Source: DASXPG01 sp036493755 (GTDB taxonomy: Bacteria; Gemmatimonadota; Gemmatimonadetes; Gemmatimonadales; JACORV01). Taken from it: DNA of 24,078 nt. Shown here in pieces: positions 14,669 through 21,162 of this stretch. The DNA lies in assembly GCA_036493755.1 (NCBI GenBank), contig DASXPG010000005.1, positions 1-24,078 on the forward strand, given 5' to 3'. The position numbers and the translations under genes were made by a program. The notes under the pieces were generated by a model, which made no database searches, had not been told where the DNA came from, and was given only the letters and a program-made list of their open reading frames with translations. Positions within the stretch are counted from its first letter, which is position 1; each line of letters starts with the position of its first letter.

Positions 14669-15924
14669 CAGAACGCTCCTCCAACCTTGTCCGTGAACGA
14701 CCTGGCATCGCCAAGAAGTATCGCATCGACCGTCTCGCCCGGCAGGACCGCGTCGCGTCCCTCGGGAATTACCAGCAGGGCATTGGCCTTCGCCATGCTG
14801 GTGAGAATGCCGGAGCCCTGCGGCCCCGTCAACGTCGCGCGCAGCGTGCCGCCGTCGTCGGTGAGGATGCCGCGCAGGAAATGCGTGAGCCGTCCCGGGG
14901 TCTTCGCCGACTCGGCCATCACCGCCTTGACGGTCCGGCGATAGAGCGCGCGGTGGCCCTGCATTTTCCTGATGGCCGGCCGGGCGTAGAGCTCGAAGCA
15001 CACCAGCGAGCTGACCGGATTGCCGGGAAGGCCGATCCACGGTTTGCCGTGGACCGGCGCGAAGCCCAAAGGTGAGCCGGGCCGCATGGCGACGCGCCAG
15101 AAATCCATGGTGGCGCCGAGGGCGGCGAGGGCCGCGTGCATGAAGTCGTGCTCGCCCACGCTGACCCCGGCGGTCGAGATCACCAGGTCGGCTTCGGCGG
15201 CGCCCCGCTCCAGCAGCGCGGTCACGGCGGCGAGGTTGTCCCTGGCGATGCCTAACGAGATGGGAATGGCGCCGGCGTCCAGTACCATGGCCTGGAGGCC
15301 GTAGCTGTTGCTGGAGGCGATCTTGTCGCCGCGCAGGATCGCCTCGCGCTCGTCGAGGTCCGCGACCTCGTCCCCCGAGGCCATGATCGCCACCCGCGGC
15401 GTTCCATGGACCGTCACCCGCGCTTTCGCCAGCGACGCGAGCACAGCCAGCTGCTCCGGGCCCAGGACGGTTCCCGGCTCCAGGACCCGCTGCCCCTTTT
15501 TCACGTCCTCGCCGGCGAGCCGGATGTTCTTGCCGGCATCGCGATCGTCCTGGATCAGTACCGAATCGCCCTCGCGCGTCGTGTCTTCCTGGCGGATGAC
15601 GCAGTCGGCGCCGGCGGGGAGCGCGGCCCCGGTGAAGATCCGCGCGCACGTTCCCGCTTCGACCGTCCGCGTCGGCAGGCGCCCCGCCGGAATCTCCTCC
15701 AGGATGCGCAGCCGCTTCGGCGCGCCTTTGGACGCCCCCCGCGCGTCGGCGGTGCGCGCCGCGTAACCGTCCATGGCGGAATTGGTGCGGAACGGCAGAT
15801 CGAGCGGCGCGTCCACCGCCTCGGCGAGGACCCGGCCGCGTGCATCGAGTAGCGCGACGTCCTCGGCTGGCAGCGTGCCCACGCCGGCCAGGATTCGATC
15901 GATCGCTTCGCGTACGGAGATCAT
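14668..15924 (-). CDS. moeA: Molybdopterin molybdenumtransferase MoeA
   Basis: A 418-aa protein of normal MoeA length. Motifs are LPFRTNSAMDGYA near residue 50, IFTGAALPAGADCVIRQED, RLAGEDVKKGQ, VAIMASGDEV, GDKIASSNSYGL, STAGVSVGEHDF and GLPGNPVSSLVCFELYARPAI. MoeA inserts molybdate into adenylated molybdopterin, the last general step of molybdenum-cofactor synthesis in the cytosol. It lies 25 nt after the PBP4-type gene, downstream of mobA and mobB, and is coupled to a small unknown gene by TGATG. One GCCTAACG octamer is present. Confidence 0.96.
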   Translation of the reverse strand: MISVREAIDRILAGVGTLPAEDVALLDARGRVLAEAVDAPLDLPFRTNSAMDGYAARTADARGASKGAPKRLRILEEIPAGRLPTRTVEAGTCARIFTGAALPAGADCVIRQEDTTREGDSVLIQDDRDAGKNIRLAGEDVKKGQRVLEPGTVLGPEQLAVLASLAKARVTVHGTPRVAIMASGDEVADLDEREAILRGDKIASSNSYGLQAMVLDAGAIPISLGIARDNLAAVTALLERGAAEADLVISTAGVSVGEHDFMHAALAALGATMDFWRVAMRPGSPLGFAPVHGKPWIGLPGNPVSSLVCFELYARPAIRKMQGHRALYRRTVKAVMAESAKTPGRLTHFLRGILTDDGGTLRATLTGPQGSGILTSMAKANALLVIPEGRDAVLPGETVDAILLGDARSFTDKVGGAF

Positions 15925-15949
15925 GGAGGCGCTTCTCGAACGAACGACG

Positions 15950-17482
15950 CTAGTGAGCGCTTCGTCGTGAAAAGTTGGCCAATCTTTCGACGACGTGATC
16001 CTGTACCGTCTCGACGACGCGCCGGCTGGCCGTAAAGTGATTGCAGAGCAGCACGAAGATGAGGTGCTCGCCGTCCTGGGTGGTGACGTAGCCCGAGAGG
16101 CTGCGCGCGTTGGCGATCGAGCCGGTCTTGGCGTGGGCGTTGTTGGCGGCCGCCGTGCCTTTCATCCGGCCGGAGATCGACCCGTCGACGCCGGCGATCG
16201 GCAGCGCCTGGTAGAAAACGTTGAAATCGGGATGGCGATAGATCGACGCCAGTACCTGCGCGATGGCATCGGGTGCGACGTAGTTGTAACGCGAGAGCCC
16301 GGATCCGTCGACGTACACGTAGGCGTCTTCGGGAATCCCCCAGCCGGTCAGCGTCTCGGCGATCACCGCTCGGCCGCTGTCTTCCGACGCCACCCCTCGC
16401 AAGCCGCCTAACGTGTGCAGCAGCGCCTCGGCGATCTGGTTCTGGCTCGGCTTCTCCAGCAGCGGCAGAATGTCACGCAGCGGCGGAGACTGCCAGAAGA
16501 ACAGCGTGTCGGGGGCCGCTCCGATGGCCGACTGGGCGCAACCGCAGCAGCCGCACTGGGGCGCCGCGGCAACGATGGTGGTCGCCGGCGGCAGTCTCGC
16601 CCCCAATACCGCGATTCCCGATTCGCGAAGCACCTGGGTCAAGGCGTTCTCGAAATACCGCGTCGGGTCGGTCACGGCGGCCTCGATGATCACCGGCGCG
16701 TGACCGGCGGAGAGGCGGCCGCCCAGAATGACCGAGTCGGTATAGAAGACCCGCGTGTAACTCACCTGGTTGATGTTCGAGTCGCGCGGCGCCGTGGTGA
16801 CGGTGCTGAAGATCCGGAGCGGCGCCTCGCTCGGCAGCAGCCTGACCCGCGCCGAATCTCCGCCGAACGACCCCGGCGTGACCTCGAGGTTCGCAAAGCC
16901 TTCATTGAACTGGAGCGCGCCCACGGGGGCCGAGTAGGAATCCTGAAGATCGTCCCACATCCAGCCCTGCCCGAGGACCGGGTCGGGGAAGAATGACGCG
17001 TCGCCGGTCACGCGGCCGGTGATGACGTGGATGCCGCGCGCCTTGAGCGAGTCGGCCCACGGCCGCAGCGCCGCCAGGATGTCGGTGCCGCCGGCGTTGT
17101 GCTGCGAGATGCTCGGGTCGCCGCGGCCGGCGACGATCAGGTCGCCGTGCAGGGTGTCGGCGGTGCGGGTGCCGCGCACCAGGATCGGCGTGCGATAGCG
17201 GAACTCGGCGCCGAGGCGCGCCAGCGAGACCGACCCGGTCAGGATCTTCTGGTTGGAGGCCGGCATGAAAAGATGTTCGGCGTTACGCCGGTAGAGCACC
17301 TGGCCGTTGTCGATGGACTGGACCACCACGCCCCACGTCGCCCGCGCGAACGGCGGCTGCGCGAACGCCGAGTCGAGCTCGGCATCCAGGGCGCGGACTT
17401 CGGGGGCGAGCGGAGAAGGGGCGTGCCGGGCCGCGCAGCCCGCCACGATGACCGCGGCGAGCGCGCGTACCGCCCGGGTCAC
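15950..17482 (-). CDS. PBP4-type D-alanyl-D-alanine carboxypeptidase/endopeptidase, lipoprotein
   Basis: A 510-aa serine peptidase of the PBP4/DacB family (S13). All three penicillin-binding motifs are present: SNQK (Ser 76, Lys 79), SQN (346-348) and KTG (452-454), with the long domain insertion between motifs one and two that marks this family. It trims peptidoglycan peptides in the periplasm. GTG 17482 is chosen because it overlaps the mobB stop (GTGA). This gives a signal with a clean lipobox, VAGC (Cys 16), so it is probably lipid-anchored. Unusual is a cysteine cluster CGCCGC at 310-315, in the insertion. The gene lies among molybdenum-cofactor genes with no obvious functional link. Confidence 0.93.
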   Translation of the reverse strand: MTRAVRALAAVIVAGCAARHAPSPLAPEVRALDAELDSAFAQPPFARATWGVVVQSIDNGQVLYRRNAEHLFMPASNQKILTGSVSLARLGAEFRYRTPILVRGTRTADTLHGDLIVAGRGDPSISQHNAGGTDILAALRPWADSLKARGIHVITGRVTGDASFFPDPVLGQGWMWDDLQDSYSAPVGALQFNEGFANLEVTPGSFGGDSARVRLLPSEAPLRIFSTVTTAPRDSNINQVSYTRVFYTDSVILGGRLSAGHAPVIIEAAVTDPTRYFENALTQVLRESGIAVLGARLPPATTIVAAAPQCGCCGCAQSAIGAAPDTLFFWQSPPLRDILPLLEKPSQNQIAEALLHTLGGLRGVASEDSGRAVIAETLTGWGIPEDAYVYVDGSGLSRYNYVAPDAIAQVLASIYRHPDFNVFYQALPIAGVDGSISGRMKGTAAANNAHAKTGSIANARSLSGYVTTQDGEHLIFVLLCNHFTASRRVVETVQDHVVERLANFSRRSAH

Positions 17483-18000
17483 TTCGCGCCCTGGAGTACG
17501 ATGTCGACCAGCCGGTACATCCATGCGGTGTCGCTGAATCGCAGCACCGGAATGTTTGCCCGGAAGTCGCGGCTGTCGGTGAGGATCGCCAGGAACAGCT
17601 CGGACCCCGGCCTGCCCGGCGTGTACATCGGATCGGCGTGAACCGCCTTGCGGAAGACCTCGAGCTTGGGGAGGTCGCCCCCTTCGTAGCCCTCGACCAC
17701 CACGAACTCGGCCTCGCCCAGGTAGGCGGCGGCGAGATCGCGCGGTCCCATCTCTTCCTTCGTCCGGGTGATGACGCCGCGCAGATTCGGCGATTCCATC
17801 ACCACCCGCTCGGCGCCGCCCTCGTGCATGTGGCGCCAGACGTCCTTGCCCTCTTCATCCAGCTGGAAGGACTGGGTGCCGTGCTTGATCGACATCACCC
17901 GGTGACCGCGCCTGCCGATCTCCTTGATGAGTGCAACCGCGAGCGTTGTCTTGCCGGCGTTCTTCTTGCCGACTATCGAGATGAGCCGGGGACCCGGCAT
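17479..18000 (-). CDS. mobB: Molybdopterin-guanine dinucleotide biosynthesis adapter MobB
   Basis: A 173-aa P-loop protein: RLISIVGKKNAGKTTLAV (Walker A at 11-19), IKHGTQSFQLDEEGKD with the His/Asp pattern of MobB, VVVEGYEGGDLPKLEVFR, and a C-terminal ILTDS. MobB binds GTP and assists MobA in making the guanine dinucleotide form of the cofactor. It overlaps the end of mobA by 28 nt and its stop overlaps the PBP4-type gene (GTGA). Length is normal. Confidence 0.94.
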   Translation of the reverse strand: MPGPRLISIVGKKNAGKTTLAVALIKEIGRRGHRVMSIKHGTQSFQLDEEGKDVWRHMHEGGAERVVMESPNLRGVITRTKEEMGPRDLAAAYLGEAEFVVVEGYEGGDLPKLEVFRKAVHADPMYTPGRPGSELFLAILTDSRDFRANIPVLRFSDTAWMYRLVDIVLQGAK

Positions 18001-18584
18001 AGTGACTCCGCGCGCGACAGGTCGGCTGGTGAATTGACGTTGAAGAAAATGACCTCCGGCTCGCCGTACTGCAACACGCTTCGCAGCGGGAGCCTGGTAA
18101 GCGTGATCCCGTCATGAAAACCCGCCGCGCGCCGGTCGCCACGGGCAAGGGCCCGGCGGATCGCCGGAACGCACCCGGGGCCGTAGGCCGCGCAGAGCGG
18201 TTCGAGCCCCAGCCGCGAGCCGGATTCGGGCACCACGGCGTCGGCCGAGGCGAGCAGGCCCGACAACTCCTTCAGCAGCGCCGCGGGAACGAAGGGCATG
18301 TCCCACGCGACACAGAGGCACGGTCCCAGCCGCTGCACCGCCGTGAGAATCCCTCCCAGGGAGCCGAGCCCCGGCTCTTCGTCGGCCTGGACGGCGAGAT
18401 CCGGCCGCCAATCGGCGGCGGCTGGATCGTTGGCAACGAGCAGGGGAAGTTGGCCGGTCGCTTCGTGCAGCGCGTCCACGACCCGGTCGAGAATCCGCCG
18501 TCCACCGACTTCGAGGAGACCCTTCGGGGCGCCGCCGTAGCGCGTGGCGTCGCCACCCGCGATCACGGCGCCGGTGACTGTCAG
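17973..18584 (-). CDS. mobA: Molybdenum cofactor guanylyltransferase MobA, probable CTG start
   Basis: About 203 aa with MobA nucleotidyltransferase motifs: AVIAGGDATRYGGAPKGLLEVGG at the N-terminus, GLGSLGGI, VAWDMPFVPAALL, GLEPLCAAY and FFNVNSPADL. It transfers GMP from GTP to molybdenum cofactor. No ATG is available at the N-terminus. CTG 18584 overlaps the preceding stop (CTGA) and keeps the full first beta-strand; GTG 18566 would begin inside it. Start is therefore uncertain. It is coupled to the upstream barrel gene and to mobB downstream. Confidence 0.88.
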   Translation of the reverse strand: MTVTGAVIAGGDATRYGGAPKGLLEVGGRRILDRVVDALHEATGQLPLLVANDPAAADWRPDLAVQADEEPGLGSLGGILTAVQRLGPCLCVAWDMPFVPAALLKELSGLLASADAVVPESGSRLGLEPLCAAYGPGCVPAIRRALARGDRRAAGFHDGITLTRLPLRSVLQYGEPEVIFFNVNSPADLSRAESLCRVPGSSR

Positions 18585-19405
18585 TAACGCCTGGCGTGGC
18601 TGCGTTCGAGCAGGACGTCGAAGCCGAAGGTAAAGATCGGAATGTTCTTCAGCTTCATGTGCGAGTCGGATACCGGCTGCGAGTTCACGCCGATGAGTGC
18701 CGGCGAATCGATCACCGGGAGCGCGGTGATGAGGTCGCGCCCTTCCATCCGGAAGCGATAGCCCGAGCCAATCGGCATCGATACGCCGATGGCCAGCGAC
18801 GTGGTCCAGGTAAAGGTGCGCGGGTTGCGCTCGGTGATGATCTTGACCTCGCACACGTTGTCCGCCGTGGTACACGCGGGATCCTGGATGAACGTCGAGG
18901 TCTCCACGAACGAATTGCCGATGAAGGCAACGCCCAGGTTCGCCCTCACGTACGGAGTGACTTTGTCCGGGTCGCCGAGCCGCCACGTTCCGCCGCCCTG
19001 AAAGGAGATCAGGTTGCTGCCGATGTGTCCGCCGCTGGCGCTGGTGCAGACTTTCTGGTTGAAGGCATCGCTGTAGACGGCGGGACCCCGGCAGTCCTGC
19101 TCGGTCCCCAGCCCGTAAAACGCGATCTCGGCATTCCAGCCAAAGTGCGGCGACTGGAAGTAGCTCATCCCCAGCGTTGCGGTGAGCCCGGGGCGCAGGC
19201 GGCGGTTGACGGTGGCCGTATCCTGTCCCCCGGTGGTGCTGCGGAGAACCTGCTTGTCTACCTGCCACAGATCGCCGCCGGCGTTGAGTCCGCCGCTGAT
19301 CGTGAAGGCGAGGCTGGGCTGATCCCGGCTCTGGGCGCTGAGCGCGCCCGCCAGAGGCGTGAGCAGGATGCTCGCCAGCACGGTGCGCCTGACGAGTGAG
19401 TTCAT
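18581..19405 (-). CDS. Outer-membrane beta-barrel-like protein
   Basis: A 274-aa protein with a signal peptide ending in GALSAQ after a hydrophobic stretch. The mature part alternates amphipathic strands (SLAFTISGGLNAGG, GLTATLGMSYFQS, FGWNAEIAFYGLG, TPYVRANLGVAFIG, FTWTTSLAIGVSMPIG, YRFRMEGRDLI, IPIFTFGFDVLL), as in small outer-membrane barrels. Four cysteines sit in two loops (DCRGP, KVCTS, ACTT, NVCEV) and could form two disulfides. Ligand unknown. ATG 19405 is the first start after a 160-nt region without genes. Its stop overlaps the presumed CTG start of mobA, so it probably shares a transcript with the molybdenum-cofactor genes. Confidence 0.8.
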   Translation of the reverse strand: MNSLVRRTVLASILLTPLAGALSAQSRDQPSLAFTISGGLNAGGDLWQVDKQVLRSTTGGQDTATVNRRLRPGLTATLGMSYFQSPHFGWNAEIAFYGLGTEQDCRGPAVYSDAFNQKVCTSASGGHIGSNLISFQGGGTWRLGDPDKVTPYVRANLGVAFIGNSFVETSTFIQDPACTTADNVCEVKIITERNPRTFTWTTSLAIGVSMPIGSGYRFRMEGRDLITALPVIDSPALIGVNSQPVSDSHMKLKNIPIFTFGFDVLLERSHARRY

Positions 19406-19566
19406 TCGCCGCAATACTCCGTAGACAACGTCGGATCCTCCTGGACGCGAACCGATGCTAAGGATGCACTTCGCCGGTGAGACCAGTCGATTCGCAGGGC
19501 ATTCCGCGAATGGTAACGGCGCAAGCGTAGTCGTGCGCGTGACTGGTGCCGGTTGAACCGTCGCCA

Positions 19567-20319
19567 TCAGCCCCAGATCAGTTTCACGCCGGCGATGACC
19601 AGGACCACGGCCAGGAAGCGGCGCAGCGTCGTCGTGGGGAAGACTCGGCTTCCGTAGCTCGACCCGATCCAGCCGCCGATACCGGCCGCCACCGCCCAGG
19701 CCGCGAAGCCGGCCAGCGGAACGTTCGGGATGCCGGCGATCCCGCCCAGCAGTCCGGACGCGGAGTTCACCAGGATGAACATCGACGAGGTCGCGGCGGT
19801 TTCCCTCGGATTGGCCCATCCGAAAAAGAGCAGCACGGGGCTGAGGAAGATTCCGCCGCCTACGCCGACCAGTCCCGAGATGAGCCCCAGGATCGCGCCG
19901 ATTGCCAGCGACACCGGAATCGATGGCCGGCTCCGGTGCGTTTCGGCGATTGCGCGGGCCGTGAAAAAGAGCTGCACCGCCGAGTAGACGAGTACGACGC
20001 CCACCGCGATGCGGTAGGTGGTGGTGGACAGCTTCAGCGCGCCGCCGATGTAGGCCGCGGGAATGGAGGCCAGGGCAAAGGGCCAGAAGAGCGACCAGCG
20101 AAAGTGTCCGGCCTTGTACCACTTGTACGAGCCGATGCTGGCCACGAGGAGATTGAGCAGCAGCGCCGTCGGCCGCATCACGGCCGGGGCAAAGCCGAGC
20201 AGCGCCATCGCGCCGAGGTAGCCGGATCCGCCGGCATGTCCCACCGTCGAATACAGCCCGGCCACGATCAGGATGAGAACTGCGAGTACGGCGACGGCTT
20301 CGGCGCCGGCGAGGTGCAT
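19567..20319 (-). CDS. TauE/SafE-family permease (sulfite-exporter type)
   Basis: A 250-aa membrane protein with about seven or eight helices. The duplicated TauE/SafE pattern is visible: GLYSTVGHAGGSGYLGAMALLGF near the N-terminus and GLISGLVGVGGGIFLSPVLLFFG in the second half, followed by ATSSMFILVNSASGLLGG. Family members export sulfite, sulfoacetate or related organosulfur anions across the inner membrane; the substrate here is inferred only by family. ATG 20319 lies 3 nt after the stop of the upstream barrel gene, so they form an operon. Confidence 0.92.
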   Translation of the reverse strand: MHLAGAEAVAVLAVLILIVAGLYSTVGHAGGSGYLGAMALLGFAPAVMRPTALLLNLLVASIGSYKWYKAGHFRWSLFWPFALASIPAAYIGGALKLSTTTYRIAVGVVLVYSAVQLFFTARAIAETHRSRPSIPVSLAIGAILGLISGLVGVGGGIFLSPVLLFFGWANPRETAATSSMFILVNSASGLLGGIAGIPNVPLAGFAAWAVAAGIGGWIGSSYGSRVFPTTTLRRFLAVVLVIAGVKLIWG

Positions 20320-20322
20320 CGA

Positions 20323-21099
20323 CTAGAAGGTGAAGTGGTACGAGAAGCCGGCTGAAATCGTGAAGTTGTGGGTCAGCTGCTTGTCGCTGAAGCGCGCCGG
20401 ATCGAGCACCGGGGCCAGCGCCTTTCCGGTGGAGTCGGTTGGCGCGAAATACGCGAGAGGATATTCGTAGCGGATGGTGTTGTCGCGCGCCTCGAAGACC
20501 AGGCCGAGCTTCCGGCTGAGATGTACGTCGAGCCCGATCGAGGGAACGAAGGTGAAGTTGAGTCCGGCCTTGTAGCCGCCGGGATCGGTCGTGGGCCTGG
20601 TGGCGGTCTCGACGCCGAAGCCGAATGCGATCCAGGGCGCCAGCGTATGCCACGTCTTCGCGCCGGTCAGCGACAGGAGGAGCTGGATGTCGGCGGTGAT
20701 CATGTTGTAGTCCACCGTTCCCACCTGGCGGCCGGCGGAATCGGGCTTGGTCGGATCGATCACATTGCGTTTGCTGGGGATGATCGTGGTGCCGATCATC
20801 AGCTCCAGCGGTCCCGACAGCCGGTTGCGGAAGCGGAAGCCGAAATCGGTCGTGGACTGCGCGCCGACGCCGGCGTTCCCCAGACTCCCGCCGAATCTGC
20901 CGATCAGGAACGAGAGTGTCTGGTGGGTATTGATGTCCCGGAAGGGTGAATCGGAGGGATCGTGGCCGACTCCCTGACCCAGCAGAGGGTCACAGGCGCC
21001 TACGGACAGCAGGAGCACCAGGGTCAGTGCGCTTGCCAGCGTCATTCCCCGCTGATTAGCCGCCTGCCCGCCTGCTCGCCTGCCCGTCCGCATTGACAT
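20323..21099 (-). CDS. Outer-membrane beta-barrel-like protein with C-terminal Phe
   Basis: A 258-aa protein with an N-terminal hydrophobic signal (ALTLVLLLSVGAC). The mature region has alternating beta-strands (TTDFGFRFRNRL, LELMIGTTIIPS, TADIQLLLSLTG, WIAFGFGVETA, LNFTFVPSIGLDVHLS, LGLVFEARDNTIRYEYPL) and ends FTISAGFSYHFTF. The terminal aromatic is the usual signal for outer-membrane barrel insertion. ATG 21099 has GGGAG at spacing 6 (complement of 21106-21110); ATG 21045 would remove an 18-residue basic leader encoded by an 8-nt repeat. SVGAC could also be read as a lipobox. It precedes the TauE/SafE-type permease gene by 3 nt. Role unknown. Confidence 0.8.
   Translation of the reverse strand: MSMRTGRRAGGQAANQRGMTLASALTLVLLLSVGACDPLLGQGVGHDPSDSPFRDINTHQTLSFLIGRFGGSLGNAGVGAQSTTDFGFRFRNRLSGPLELMIGTTIIPSKRNVIDPTKPDSAGRQVGTVDYNMITADIQLLLSLTGAKTWHTLAPWIAFGFGVETATRPTTDPGGYKAGLNFTFVPSIGLDVHLSRKLGLVFEARDNTIRYEYPLAYFAPTDSTGKALAPVLDPARFSDKQLTHNFTISAGFSYHFTF
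21062..21085 (-). repeat. 8-nt tandem repeat in an N-terminal leader
   Basis: Three units, GCCTGCCC, GCCTGCTC and GCCTGCCC, lie head to tail (plus-strand reading), followed by a degraded unit. They sit between two possible start codons of the barrel gene and encode its basic Gly/Arg/Ala leader. One unit more or less would change the frame of the upstream start relative to the gene. Confidence 0.8.
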
Positions 21100-21122
21100 T
21101 CGCTACTCCCATGTTCTACAAT
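21093..21122 (+). promoter_or_regulatory. Sigma70-like promoter for the SH3-like gene
   Basis: TTGACA (21093-21098) and TACAAT (21117-21122) are separated by 18 nt: a full -35 match and a five-of-six -10 match in a GC-rich genome. The -10 covers ATG 21121, so translation should begin downstream, at ATG 21163. The -35 overlaps the start codon of the divergent barrel gene. Confidence 0.7.
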
Positions 21123-21162
21123 GACTTTCGTGCAGGAGAGACCGGCACAATCTAGCCTCGCC

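Noticed and set aside
19490..19511. ATTCGC/GCGAAT inverted repeat in the 160-nt gap upstream of a barrel gene
   Set aside because: A 6-bp stem with 10-nt spacer and no T run; too weak to call as operator or terminator.
19406..20653. Long upstream extension of the barrel/mobA-adjacent open frame to 20653
   Set aside because: The extension lies out of frame over the permease gene; the signal peptide starting at 19405 marks the true start.
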